A DNA stretch of 64,000 nucleotides from SHZI01 sp964417725 (GCA_964417725.1 CAYQIV010000008.1:1-64000), one strand, 5' to 3'; shown: positions 1-8,841, counted from the first letter of the stretch. Translations and numbers: made by a program. Notes: a model not told the origin generated them from the letters alone.

Positions 1-74
1 ACGTCCCGCCGAAGTCGGCAGGTCTCGCCGGCCCACCACCCACGCCACCCTCCGGGCGACGACAATACCCCCCG

Positions 75-91
75 GGCTGCCCCGGGCAGCC
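75..91 (-). terminator. Hairpin just after the HD-GYP gene
   Basis: A 7-bp stem (GGCTGCC at 75-81 pairing with GGCAGCC at 85-91, loop CCG) starts three bases past the stop codon of the minus-strand gene ending at 95. There is no T-tract, so it may be a weak or Rho-assisted terminator, or only a 3'-end stabilising hairpin. Confidence 0.35.
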
Positions 92-94
92 AGC

Positions 95-2164
95 TCAAGG
101 CTGTTGCCAGCGCTGCCAATCCCGGCGGTTCTCGACGACGTGAAACAGCGCCGCGATCACGCGGCGGTCATAGCGGGTACCCGCCTGGCGGAGAAGCTCA
201 TCGAGGGCATCCGGAATCGACACCCCCTCACGGTAGGCGCGGATGCCGACCAGCGCGACGAACGCATTGGCCACCGAAAGAATACGTCCGGCGAGGCTGA
301 TCTCGTCGCCACGCAGGCCTTTCGGGTAACCGCTGCCATCGAGCAGCTCTTGCTTCTCGGCGATGATCGACAGCACCGGGCCCTCGAAATCGATGTCCTT
401 GAGCATCTCGAGGGCAAACTCGACATGCTGGTGCAGGAGGCGCCGCTCCTCGTCGGTAAGCGGGCCACGCTTGGTCAGCACATCGCTGGGGATCATGATC
501 TTGCCGATGTTGGCCAGCATCGCGGCGAGATCGAGCGACTCGCGATCACGGTCGTCGAGGCCCAGTTCACGTGCCACGGCATCGGCCACCTCGGCCATGC
601 GCCGGGCCTGGTCGGCGTTGTAGGGATCGTGAAGGTCCACGGCATGGGCCAGCGTGCCGATGAGCGTGCGCAGCAGCTCATCATGGCGGCGCTGGATATC
701 CTGCAGCCCGGTGACATCACTCATGACCAGCAGCGTCGGCTGCACCTCCTCGCCGATGCGCGCCAGCGGGATGCAGCTCAACTGGAAACCGTGCAGCTTG
801 TCACCGATCTCGAAATCAACCAGCTGTCGATGCACGACACCCGTGTCCTGACAGGTGGCGATACCCGTCTGCAGGACATGGCGTGCCGGCGTGGCAAACA
901 GCGCCGACAACGGACTGCCGGGAATCTCGGCGCGGCGCACGCCCACGGCGTTGGCGGTGGCCTGGTTGGCGAAGACGACGTGCTGTTCCCGGTTGACGAG
1001 CAGGGTCAGCACGTCGATGTGGTCGGCGATGGCGTGCAGCAGGTCAGTCTGGCGCTGCAGGACCGCTGCACGATGCGAAAGCTCGGTGGCGTGCTGCGCG
1101 GCGCGCACGCTGCTGCCGTGGCGCCACGCTGCCAGCGCCAGGGCGATCACCGCAAGCAGGGCGAAAGACAACGCGGCGATCAGGAGCTGCCGCCGCTGGC
1201 TGCCGGCACCGAGCGCCTGGCCGGCATCGACCTGCAATGCCAGCACCCAGTCCTGGCCACGGATCGGACGGCTCAGCTGCAGCACGCGCCGGCCGCGGTG
1301 GTTGTCGGCGACGACGAACGCACCCGTGTCGGTGACGGCCGCGACTTCGGCCAGCGCGGTGCGCGACAGTGGCAACGTGCGGCGCAGGGGTCCACTGCCG
1401 TCACGGCCCGGTGAAAGATGGACCACGACCTCGCCCTCACGGGCCAGCAGCAGCGTCTCGTTGTCCTCGGCGAAGGTCGGGCCGCGGGCCAGCAGCGGGA
1501 ACAGATCCTGGTCGGCGCTGCGCACGCCGATCAGCACGCCGGCAGGTGCCGCACCGCTGGCCGCCGTGCCGATCACCGCCGGCACGGGCACCGCGAGCAG
1601 GACCAGCGCACGGCCCTGGGCGTCGACGGCGATGCGCGTGACGCGTGTCCCCGGGGCGGCCAGCACCTCGCGGGCCACCGCGTCGAAGGCGCGGGCCGCA
1701 TCACCCATGCCCGGCGTCGTCACGGCGACATGGGCGTCAGCGTCGTAGAGCATCAGGCCCGAACGGCGCGGCTGCGGCAGGTCGGCGCCGATCAGCGGGC
1801 CATCGGCCAGCGCGTAGCCATTGCGGGCCGCGGTCGCCAGCAGCAGGTTGCGCAGGTAGCCGAGCGCCGCGGTATCGGGCGTGGCCTCGCCGGCGCGGCG
1901 CGCCTCGCCGTACTGCCACAGGTAGAGCTGCAGCGAGGCGTTGGCGGCCAATTCATCGAGGGCCGCCGCGTGGCCCGCGAGCAGGGTCTCGACGGCCTCG
2001 CTGCGCGCATCGGCGACGAGCCCGAGGCGCGACTCCCAGTCCAGCAGGTCGCGCTGGCGCTCCGATGCGGCATAGAGGTTGATGAGCCAGATGCCGACAC
2101 CGGTCAGCAGCACCAGCACCAGCGCGCCGACGGTCACGGAGGGACGGGTCAGGGTGTCGCGCAC
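95..2164 (-). CDS. Membrane receptor with PAS and degenerate HD-GYP domain
   Basis: Predicted inner-membrane cyclic-di-GMP-type signalling protein of about 689 residues. One membrane segment lies at about 8-30, an extracytoplasmic sensor region at 31-324, a second membrane segment at 325-347, a PAS domain at about 372-492 and an HD-GYP domain at about 510-680. The metal-binding residues of HD-GYP phosphodiesterases look lost: the HD of LHDIGK reads AN (551-552), the HHE before the GYP loop reads AEK (602-604), and the later DxxD reads N633/V636. DGSGYP (609-614) is intact. It is therefore probably a receptor rather than an enzyme. The GTG start at 2164 is preceded by GAGGGG at good spacing. 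A longer form starting at 2233 would overlap the upstream LapG-like gene by 56 bases. The two genes are 13 bases apart and likely co-transcribed. Confidence 0.85.
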   Translation of the reverse strand: MRDTLTRPSVTVGALVLVLLTGVGIWLINLYAASERQRDLLDWESRLGLVADARSEAVETLLAGHAAALDELAANASLQLYLWQYGEARRAGEATPDTAALGYLRNLLLATAARNGYALADGPLIGADLPQPRRSGLMLYDADAHVAVTTPGMGDAARAFDAVAREVLAAPGTRVTRIAVDAQGRALVLLAVPVPAVIGTAASGAAPAGVLIGVRSADQDLFPLLARGPTFAEDNETLLLAREGEVVVHLSPGRDGSGPLRRTLPLSRTALAEVAAVTDTGAFVVADNHRGRRVLQLSRPIRGQDWVLALQVDAGQALGAGSQRRQLLIAALSFALLAVIALALAAWRHGSSVRAAQHATELSHRAAVLQRQTDLLHAIADHIDVLTLLVNREQHVVFANQATANAVGVRRAEIPGSPLSALFATPARHVLQTGIATCQDTGVVHRQLVDFEIGDKLHGFQLSCIPLARIGEEVQPTLLVMSDVTGLQDIQRRHDELLRTLIGTLAHAVDLHDPYNADQARRMAEVADAVARELGLDDRDRESLDLAAMLANIGKIMIPSDVLTKRGPLTDEERRLLHQHVEFALEMLKDIDFEGPVLSIIAEKQELLDGSGYPKGLRGDEISLAGRILSVANAFVALVGIRAYREGVSIPDALDELLRQAGTRYDRRVIAALFHVVENRRDWQRWQQP

Positions 2165-2177
2165 CGGCGGGATCCCC

Positions 2178-2813
2178 TCACTGCGGTGTATGGAGCCACC
2201 AGGCCTGCTCGTTGATCGAGTAGACCGGTGCATAGTGGACGATCCGGCGGTGCGACAACACCTCGCCGACCTGGTTGTCCAGAATCAGGATGTCAGCGCC
2301 TTCGGCGACCGCGAGCACCGCATGCGGGATGCGCAGGTTGGTGTCCTGGACGACGACGATGCGCAGCGCGTCGGCCGGGAAGCCCAGCCAGCGCAACGAA
2401 AACAGCTTGGCGATGGCGAAGTCCTCGCAATCCCCGCCGAGCGGCAGGAACTGGCGCGGCACGGCCCAGTAATCCTCGACGGCGTAGTTGTCGATGTCGA
2501 GCACATAGCGGCGCGTGTTGGCATAGCGGTTCACCTCGTCGAGCTGCCGGTGGCGTGGCAGGCCGCGAATGCCGTCGAGAAAGGCCTGCCATTCGGCGAG
2601 GTGGCAGCGGTTGAGCCGCTGCTCGCCGCAATCGCCATCGCGCAGGTCGTCGGCGAGGTGCCGTTCCAGCGCACGCACCCATTGCGGGAAGGCGTGGATG
2701 TCGTCGTGACGGACCTGGCGATAGGTGAACAGGTTCACGGAAAAGGCCGCGGCCGGCAGGCACAGGAACGCAGCCATGAGACAGGCGGCCGCCGATCGGG
2801 GGAACAGTGACAT
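2178..2813 (-). CDS. LapG-like periplasmic transglutaminase-fold cysteine protease
   Basis: Bacterial transglutaminase-like cysteine proteinase (BTLCP) family, 211 residues, close to the usual LapG length. LapG cuts large surface adhesins in the periplasm so that the cell leaves a biofilm. A hydrophobic signal peptide covers about residues 7-24. The catalytic triad can be read as C129 (in GGDCEDFA), H164 (IPHAVLAV) and D179 (ILDNQ), in the order and spacing of known LapG proteins. In well-studied systems LapG is held by LapD, a membrane protein with dead GGDEF and EAL domains. No LapD is present here; instead the next gene encodes a membrane protein with a dead HD-GYP domain. No LapA-type adhesin gene is in the window. 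The gene is divergent from the Slam-like gene, with 82 bases between starts. Confidence 0.85.
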   Translation of the reverse strand: MSLFPRSAAACLMAAFLCLPAAAFSVNLFTYRQVRHDDIHAFPQWVRALERHLADDLRDGDCGEQRLNRCHLAEWQAFLDGIRGLPRHRQLDEVNRYANTRRYVLDIDNYAVEDYWAVPRQFLPLGGDCEDFAIAKLFSLRWLGFPADALRIVVVQDTNLRIPHAVLAVAEGADILILDNQVGEVLSHRRIVHYAPVYSINEQAWWLHTPQ

Positions 2814-2895
2814 ATTCGTTGGCTTGCCCGCGGATGGCCGGTCTATGATTGGATTGTCGGCAAACTAGAACAACCCGCTTATGGAAAGCAAGCAC

Positions 2896-4170
2896 ATGAA
2901 AGGACGCTGGCGCACACTCATCCTGACCGCATGGCTGTCCTGTGCCGGCGGCGCCATGGCCGCGGAAACGGCCGGCGCCGTGCAGGCGCGCTTCGAATCC
3001 GCAATCGCGGCCCTCGAGGCCGGCCGGTTGCGCAGCGCCCGCGAGCAGCTCCTCGCCCTGCTCGCCGACAACCCCGGACTGCACCGCGCACGGCTCGAAC
3101 TGGCCCGTGTCCACTACCTCGACCGCGACTACAGCGCGGCGCGCCAGCAGGCCGAGCAGGTGCTGGCCGAACCCGACACACCGGTCGGCGTGCGCACCAC
3201 GCTGCTCGCCTTCCTCGCCCAGATCGATGCCGACGCACGCCGCGACGGCGAGCGCCACCGCTTCGGCGGCGTGTTGCAGGCCGGCCTGATGTACGACACC
3301 AACGTCAACTCGGGACCGACGCGCGACATCATCGACACCCCGTTGGGTCCCGGCACCCTCCTGCCCGGTTCGCGCGAGCAGGAAGACCTCGCGCTGGTTC
3401 TCAACCCCGGGCTGACGCACACGTGGAACCCGGGCCGGCGCTTCGCTGCCGGCGAGACGCGTGGCTTCTTTCTCTGGCAAAGCGGCGCCGACCTCTACTG
3501 GCGCGCCTACAAGGACGAGGACGAATTCAACCTGGCCGTGCTGACGCTGCGCACCGGCCCCGCGTGGATCGTCCCGGGCCGCTGGCGTGCCACCCTGCGC
3601 GCCCAGGCCGACCAGATCTGGTTCGGCGGCGACGACCTCGCGCTGTTCTCCTCACTCTCGCCGGCCTTCACGCGCGAACTCGGCGAACGCTGGGAGGCGA
3701 CGCTCGATGGCACGCTGACCCGCCGCGACTACCGCAGCACCGGCAGCGGTGATCGCGACGGCACCTACGTCGCCGGCGGTGCCAGCGTGACGCGCCACTT
3801 CCGCCAGCGCGCCGCCGCCGTGCAGGGCGGGGCCAACCTGCTGCGCTTCGACGCCGACACGCGCTGGCTCGGCTACCGCGGGCCCGAAGTGTGGCTGGGC
3901 GGCTTTCGCGACGCGTGGCAAAACGGCACGTTGTGGGCACGCGCTGCCTGGCGCCACTACGACTTCGATGGCACCGACCCCGGCTTCCTGCGCCAACGCG
4001 ACGACGACGAATACCGCGCCACCCTGGGCTTCCAGCACACCTATCGCGACGGAGCACTCGACGGCTGGGTGCTGACCGGCAGCTGGGTGTGGACGGACAA
4101 CCACTCCGACGTGCCGATCTACGACTACGACCGCCACCAGGTCAGCCTGTCGCTGCGCCGGGTGTTCTGA
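2896..4170 (+). CDS. Slam-like outer-membrane protein (TPR plus beta-barrel)
   Basis: Outer-membrane protein of about 424 residues resembling surface lipoprotein assembly modifiers (Slam, DUF560), which move specific proteins across the outer membrane to the cell surface. A signal peptide is followed by an alpha-helical TPR-like region (about residues 25-115, Ala/Leu/Arg-rich helices such as GRLRSAREQLLALL). Then comes a long region of alternating aromatic and polar strands ending in a terminal phenylalanine (SLRRVF), typical of an outer-membrane barrel. I chose the second ATG at 2896 because GGAAAG lies seven bases upstream; the ATG at 2881 has no ribosome site. A -10-like TATGAT is at 2844-2849. 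The next gene encodes a plausible cargo. Confidence 0.78.
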   Translation: MKGRWRTLILTAWLSCAGGAMAAETAGAVQARFESAIAALEAGRLRSAREQLLALLADNPGLHRARLELARVHYLDRDYSAARQQAEQVLAEPDTPVGVRTTLLAFLAQIDADARRDGERHRFGGVLQAGLMYDTNVNSGPTRDIIDTPLGPGTLLPGSREQEDLALVLNPGLTHTWNPGRRFAAGETRGFFLWQSGADLYWRAYKDEDEFNLAVLTLRTGPAWIVPGRWRATLRAQADQIWFGGDDLALFSSLSPAFTRELGERWEATLDGTLTRRDYRSTGSGDRDGTYVAGGASVTRHFRQRAAAVQGGANLLRFDADTRWLGYRGPEVWLGGFRDAWQNGTLWARAAWRHYDFDGTDPGFLRQRDDDEYRATLGFQHTYRDGALDGWVLTGSWVWTDNHSDVPIYDYDRHQVSLSLRRVF

Positions 4171-4171
4171 C

Positions 4172-4189
4172 GCGGGCCGATCAGCCCGC
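4172..4189 (+). terminator. Hairpin after the Slam-like gene
   Basis: A 6-bp stem (GCGGGC at 4172-4177, GCCCGC at 4184-4189, loop of six) begins two bases past the stop. No T-tract follows. It may reduce read-through into the cargo gene, which starts 200 bases further on. The intervening 4190-4371 also holds an AT-rich TATTAAT at 4290-4296, a possible -10 for a separate promoter. Confidence 0.3.
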
Positions 4190-4371
4190 CGCACCGCGAC
4201 GCGCCCCGGACCCTCCGCGCAGGTACCATAAGCACCCGCTGCATCCCGTTACTGTGACGCAGTTCCCGGTCCGGGGGCGGCGGTTGCGCTATTAATGTGA
4301 CCACGGTCCCACATCCACCCTTGGCAGGGGACCGGAGAACAACCAGAAGATCCGCGACCCGGAGCGAGACC

Positions 4372-5544
4372 ATGACACCGACACGGCCCTTGATGGCCTT
4401 CCTGCTGTTTTTTGCCGCTGCCGGCGCCCAGGCCGCCGACCTGGCACTCGGCGAGCGCGACTGCGGCGAGATCCTCGAGCGCTGGGCCACCGCCCCGGAC
4501 AGCGTGTCACGCGCGCTGGTCGATGCCTGCAAGGCCGAGTTCACCGAGGTCGACCCGGCCCGCGAGGCCGCGCTGGCCGGTCCGCAACTCGCCGCTGCCG
4601 ACCCATGCAGTGGTGCCGAAGCCGCCGGCTCGGTGCTCTGCTGGGGCCCGTGGGCAACCCTCGCACCGGCCGCCGCCGGCCCGCCGCCCGATGCCCCGGT
4701 GGTCATCCAGACCGTCGAGGACTGCGCGATGATCCCGCAGCTGGCCAGCGCCTGCGTGCCGGCCTTCACCGTCGATGACCCGCCGCCGCCCGAGCCGCCC
4801 CTCGGCGTGTGCACCCCGGGCGCACCCTGCGGCTTCGCCACCCTGGTGGCCGGCGTGACCAGCAGCGACGACCCCGAGACGACGCGCTTCGCCCGCTTCT
4901 CGCTGGCCGGCGATGGCAGCCAATTCACCGTCTCGCCCGCCGACGACGCGGCGATCGACTCGGTCAGCGGCATGTCGCTGACGATCACCGACCGGCTCAC
5001 CGACGACTACGAAACCCTGCGCGCCACGGGGCGCGTCGCCAGCGAGCAGTCCCGGCTCATCGCCAGGATGATCCGCAACGGCACCGGCGGGATCCAGCTC
5101 GCCGCCGACATCTGGAGCCATGGCGACCGCACCACCGGCATCAGCCAGTCGGGCTACTTCGCCTGGGGCAACGCCACCAGCCAGGCCGCGCTCGACGGGC
5201 TCAACACGGGCGCGGTCAGCGTCGCCTTCACGGGTCCGATGTCGGTCGACAACGCCACCCAGGCCACGCTGGTGGTCGACTTCGGCACACGGCCCGACTG
5301 GTCTGGCACGTGGACGAATCCGGCCTGGTCGTTCGCCGCCGGCGGCGTGGTCTCCGGTGCCGACCTGATCTCCGTCGCCGACCGTTTCAGCAGCAACGTG
5401 GTCGCCGAAGGCAGCACCGTCCAGGGCGCACTGCTCGGCGAGCCCGGCCAGATGGGCATCGCCCACCTCATCGATGTCACACTCACCGACCAACGGCTGA
5501 TCCGCGACGTCGGCTTGCTGCGCGAAGCCACCAGCGGGCCGTGA
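4372..5544 (+). CDS. Secreted protein with TbpB-like C-terminal barrel, probable Slam cargo
   Basis: Exported protein of 390 residues. A signal peptide ends near AGAQA (residue 21) and has no lipobox, so it is probably secreted rather than lipidated. Residues 22-155 contain eight cysteines (31, 53, 79, 90, 118, 128, 147, 153), which suggests disulfide bonds, followed by a Pro-rich linker (about 138-143). The C-terminal half (about 160-380) is Gly/Ser/Thr-rich beta-strand sequence with patterns such as SGTW and AAGGVVSG and a final small barrel. This resembles the C-terminal barrel of transferrin-binding protein B and of soluble Slam substrates such as hemophilin. The assignment as cargo is inferred from the preceding Slam-like gene. 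The start at 4372 has GGAGCGAG upstream and makes a clean signal peptide; the earlier in-frame ATG at 4297 does not. The ligand is unknown. Confidence 0.6.
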   Translation: MTPTRPLMAFLLFFAAAGAQAADLALGERDCGEILERWATAPDSVSRALVDACKAEFTEVDPAREAALAGPQLAAADPCSGAEAAGSVLCWGPWATLAPAAAGPPPDAPVVIQTVEDCAMIPQLASACVPAFTVDDPPPPEPPLGVCTPGAPCGFATLVAGVTSSDDPETTRFARFSLAGDGSQFTVSPADDAAIDSVSGMSLTITDRLTDDYETLRATGRVASEQSRLIARMIRNGTGGIQLAADIWSHGDRTTGISQSGYFAWGNATSQAALDGLNTGAVSVAFTGPMSVDNATQATLVVDFGTRPDWSGTWTNPAWSFAAGGVVSGADLISVADRFSSNVVAEGSTVQGALLGEPGQMGIAHLIDVTLTDQRLIRDVGLLREATSGP

Positions 5545-5569
5545 GGCCAGGCCACAAGGAACCAGACCC

Positions 5570-6160
5570 ATGAACATCCGCAAGACGCTCCGCGACACGG
5601 CCCTGCCGATCGCCCTCCTCGCCGGCCTCACCGGACTGCTGCCCGTGCACGCCGCCACCCTTTCGCTGGCGCCGGCCAGCGGCAGCGTCGCCGCCGGCAC
5701 GGCTTTCAGCATCGACCTGCTGATCGATGCCCTCGATGCGCCGGGCGACCACCCCGGACTGATCGGCGGCGAGATCCTCGTCACCTTCGACCCGACGCTG
5801 CTCACCTGGGGCGGCTTCGCACCAGCGGGGGCTGTGAGCCTTTACAGCGCGCCGGTGATCGGCAGCGCCGGCAGCCTGCAGACCGTCAGCTTCGGCTTCG
5901 ACAATGCCCCCGACAGCGGCATCGCCGGCACCCTCGGCTTCACCGCCATCGGCGCCGCCGGCAGCAACGCCACCCTCACGCTGGCGGATGCCGACGACTT
6001 CTTCGGCACCTTCGCCAGCTACACGCCGACCTACCAGCCTTTCGCGCCGGCCTTCGAAGGCGCGTCCGTCGCCATCGTGCCGATTCCGGCTGCATTGTGG
6101 CTGATGTGCCCGGCACTGGCCGCGTTGAGCCTGGTTTCGCGGCGTCGGCCCCGGGCCTGA
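5570..6160 (+). CDS. Exported cohesin-like protein with VPxPA C-terminal sorting tail
   Basis: Protein of 196 residues with a signal peptide ending near VHA (residue 28). A beta-sandwich region (about 30-150) has the pattern of cohesin-type domains (phrases such as AGTAFSIDLLID and EILVTFDPTLL). The C-terminus has the sequence VPIPAALWL, a hydrophobic helix and an arginine cluster (RRRPRA). That tripartite tail is the kind seen in VPLPA-CTERM and PEP-CTERM proteins, which are processed by exosortase-type enzymes during export of surface or matrix proteins. No exosortase gene is in the window. The gene starts 25 bases after the putative Slam cargo, so the two are probably expressed together. 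Function is unknown; an extracellular matrix or surface role is an inference. Confidence 0.65.
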   Translation: MNIRKTLRDTALPIALLAGLTGLLPVHAATLSLAPASGSVAAGTAFSIDLLIDALDAPGDHPGLIGGEILVTFDPTLLTWGGFAPAGAVSLYSAPVIGSAGSLQTVSFGFDNAPDSGIAGTLGFTAIGAAGSNATLTLADADDFFGTFASYTPTYQPFAPAFEGASVAIVPIPAALWLMCPALAALSLVSRRRPRA

Positions 6161-6182
6161 CCCCGCGGGGCGCCCGGCCGGC

Positions 6183-7373
6183 GTGACCAGCCCCCGAGCC
6201 GCCGCCCTCCTCGCCTGCCTGGCGGGACTCGCCGGCGGCGCGCACGCCGCGGCAGAACCGCCGGCCGGCGACCCCGACTGGCACATCCCCGTTGCAACGC
6301 CCGACCCTTCGGACCCGGCGGACAGCCCCCGTGCCCGCCAGATGAAGGCCCTCGGCGCGCTGCTCGACACCTACCGGCAGCGGGACGCCGCCGGCGGCTG
6401 GACCGCCGTGCCGGCCGGGCCCGCCCTCCGGCCGGGCGACCGCGACCCGCGCATCGCATTGTTGCGCCGGCGGCTGCGCGAGACCGGCGACCACGATGGC
6501 GAGGCCGGCGCCGATGCGTGGTCCTTCGACGCCGCCCTGGCTCGCGCGGTGGCGCGTTTCCAGCACCGCCACGGGCTCGCAAGCACACAGGTCCTCGACG
6601 AGCCCACGCAGGCCCGTCTCGACGCACCCCTCGACGGGCAGATCATGCAGCTGCGCGCCACCCTCGAACGCTGGCGCTGGCTGCCCGCCGATCCGGGGCC
6701 ACGCCACGTGTGGGTCAACGTCCCCGCCGGCACGCTGGCGCTGCACGACGGGGCCGCTGCCCCGCTCGTCATGCGCGTCATCGCCGGTCACCCGGAGCGG
6801 CCGACCCCCGCTTTCCGCGCCGACCTGCGCGCCATCGTCCGCCACCCCGGCTGGTCGGTGCCGGCACGCATCGCCCGCGAGGACCTGCTGCCCCAGCTGC
6901 GCGCCGACCCCGGCTTCCTCGCGCGGCACGGCTTCCACGTGCGGCGCGGGGTCGGTGATACGGCACGCGAAGTCGACCCGGCGACCATCGACTGGCGCGC
7001 CGTCGACGGCGACCGGCTGCCGTGGCGGTTCTGGCAAGCCCCCGGGCCGGACAACAGCCTCGGGGGCTACAAGTTCGTCATCGACAACCCCTTCGACATC
7101 TCCCTGCACGACACCCCGCAACGCGGGCTCTTCAGCCTGACGACAAGGGCCTTCAGCTCGGGCTGCATCCGCGTCGAGGAGCCGGCGACGCTGGCCACGC
7201 GCCTGCTCGGCACCGCGCCACCCGACGACGGCCGCACGCGCGCCTTGCCGCTGGCGGACCCGGTGCCGGTATGGGTCGTCTACCTGACGGCATGGGTCGA
7301 CGACGGGGGCCAGGCCCACTTCCGGCGCGACCTCTACGGCCGCGACGCCCGCCTGGCCGCCACCCTGCACTGA
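6183..7373 (+). CDS. L,D-transpeptidase (YkuD domain, YcbB/LdtD-like)
   Basis: Periplasmic peptidoglycan cross-linking enzyme of 396 residues that would form 3-3 links or attach proteins to the wall. A signal peptide ends near residue 23. A peptidoglycan-binding domain lies at about 85-148 (RPGDRDPRIALLRRRL, with FQHRHGL) and the YkuD catalytic domain at about 172-345. The active site is visible as H309-D310 (SLHDTP) and C328 in the SSGCIRV motif. It is shorter than E. coli YcbB (about 600 residues). It starts with GTG, 22 bases after the cohesin-like gene, so it may be read through from upstream. Confidence 0.88.
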   Translation: MTSPRAAALLACLAGLAGGAHAAAEPPAGDPDWHIPVATPDPSDPADSPRARQMKALGALLDTYRQRDAAGGWTAVPAGPALRPGDRDPRIALLRRRLRETGDHDGEAGADAWSFDAALARAVARFQHRHGLASTQVLDEPTQARLDAPLDGQIMQLRATLERWRWLPADPGPRHVWVNVPAGTLALHDGAAAPLVMRVIAGHPERPTPAFRADLRAIVRHPGWSVPARIAREDLLPQLRADPGFLARHGFHVRRGVGDTAREVDPATIDWRAVDGDRLPWRFWQAPGPDNSLGGYKFVIDNPFDISLHDTPQRGLFSLTTRAFSSGCIRVEEPATLATRLLGTAPPDDGRTRALPLADPVPVWVVYLTAWVDDGGQAHFRRDLYGRDARLAATLH

Positions 7374-7395
7374 GCAACCGCACCGGGTGCGATGA

Positions 7396-7424
7396 TTGCC
7401 CCGCGGGCGGCGGCCGCCGATAAT
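7396..7424 (+). promoter_or_regulatory. Sigma-70-like promoter for icd
   Basis: TTGCCC (7396-7401) and GATAAT (7419-7424) are separated by exactly 17 bases. They lie 93 bases upstream of the icd start, in the intergenic region after the transpeptidase gene. The -10 matches the consensus at five of six positions and the -35 at four. Confidence 0.45.
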
Positions 7425-7516
7425 GCCGGCCTTCCACGGCACCGATGCGAACGGGCCCCAACGCCCGGCAAGCCCCGCGCGGCGCTTTTTCCTGCGATCC
7501 GAGGAGTGACAGGCCC

Positions 7517-8815
7517 ATGGCAGAACCGACCCTGACACCGCCCGCCGGTGGCGAGAAGATCCACATCGACAACGGCCGGCTGGTCGTTCCCGACCGGCCC
7601 ATCGTGCCGTTCATCGAGGGCGACGGCACCGGCCCGGACATCTGGCGCGCCGCGGTGCGCGTCATCGATGCCGCGGTCGACAAGGCCTATGGCGGTCAGC
7701 GCAAGATCCACTGGCTCGAGGTCTACGCCGGCCAGAAGGCCTTCGACCAGTTCGGCAACTGGCTGCCCGACGCCACCGTCGAGGCCTGCCGCGAGTACCT
7801 GGTGTCGATCAAGGGGCCGCTCACCACGCCGATCGGCGGCGGCATCCGCTCGCTCAACGTCGCCTTGCGCCAGCTCCTCGACCTCTACGTCTGCCTGCGC
7901 CCGGTGCGCTGGTTCAAGGGCGTGCCCTCGCCGGTGAAAAAGCCGGAGGACGTCGACATGGTGATCTTCCGCGAGAACACCGAGGACATCTACGCCGGCA
8001 TCGAATTCGAGGCCGGCACCGAGGCCAACCGCAAGTTCATCGATCTGTTCCGCGAACACTTTCCCAGGGAGTACGGCAAGATCCGCTTCCCCGACTCCTC
8101 CGGCATCGGCATCAAGCCGGTCTCGCAGGAGGGCACGGCACGGCTGGTGCGCGCGGCACTCGAATACTGCGTGGCGAACGGGCGCAAGAGCCTGACCTTC
8201 GTCCACAAGGGCAACATCATGAAGTTCACCGAGGGGGCCTTCCGCAACTGGGGCTACGCGCTCGCCGAGAAGGACTTCGCCGATCGCGTCTACACCTGGG
8301 ACCAGTGGGAACGCACCAAGGCCGCCAGGGGCGAAAAGGCCGCCAACGAGGAACAGGCCGCGGCGCTCAAGGCCGGCCGCATCCTCGTCAAGGACGCCAT
8401 CGCCGACATCACCCTGCAGCAGGTGCTGACACGCCCGTCCGAGTTCGACGTGATCGCGACGATGAACCTCAACGGCGACTATCTCTCCGATGCCCTGGCC
8501 GCGCAGATCGGCGGCATCGGCATCGCGCCGGGCGGCAACATCAACTACACGACGGGCCACGCCGTGTTCGAGGCCACGCACGGCACGGCACCGAAGTACG
8601 CCAACCTCGACAAGGTCAACCCGGGCTCGGTGATCCTCTCCGGCGAGATGATGCTGCGCTACATGGGCTGGACCGAGGCCGCCGACCGCATCATCGCCGC
8701 GATGGACGCGACCATCGGCGACAAGACCGTGACCTACGACTTCGCCCGCCTCATGGACGGCGCCCGCGAGGTCAAGTGCTCGGCATTCGGCGACCTGCTG
8801 ATCGCCAACATGTAG
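7517..8815 (+). CDS. icd: NADP-dependent isocitrate dehydrogenase
   Basis: TCA-cycle enzyme that oxidises isocitrate to 2-oxoglutarate and CO2 with NADP+, 432 residues, dimeric E. coli type. The substrate-site segment GGGIRSLNVALRQ contains the serine that IDH kinase modifies in enteric bacteria. The metal and substrate region FRENTEDIYAGIE is intact, as are the conserved NADP-site residues near GTAPKYA. The ATG at 7517 follows GAGGAGTG at good spacing; an in-frame ATG at 7445 lacks a ribosome site and adds a non-conserved tail. No aceK is nearby. The stop is TAG, followed by a strong hairpin. Confidence 0.96.
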   Translation: MAEPTLTPPAGGEKIHIDNGRLVVPDRPIVPFIEGDGTGPDIWRAAVRVIDAAVDKAYGGQRKIHWLEVYAGQKAFDQFGNWLPDATVEACREYLVSIKGPLTTPIGGGIRSLNVALRQLLDLYVCLRPVRWFKGVPSPVKKPEDVDMVIFRENTEDIYAGIEFEAGTEANRKFIDLFREHFPREYGKIRFPDSSGIGIKPVSQEGTARLVRAALEYCVANGRKSLTFVHKGNIMKFTEGAFRNWGYALAEKDFADRVYTWDQWERTKAARGEKAANEEQAAALKAGRILVKDAIADITLQQVLTRPSEFDVIATMNLNGDYLSDALAAQIGGIGIAPGGNINYTTGHAVFEATHGTAPKYANLDKVNPGSVILSGEMMLRYMGWTEAADRIIAAMDATIGDKTVTYDFARLMDGAREVKCSAFGDLLIANM

Positions 8816-8841
8816 GGCAGCCCGCCACCCACCCGCCCAAA

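Noticed and set aside
104..1414. 436-codon plus-strand frame opposite the HD-GYP gene
   Set aside because: Antisense shadow; no motif and no ribosome site.
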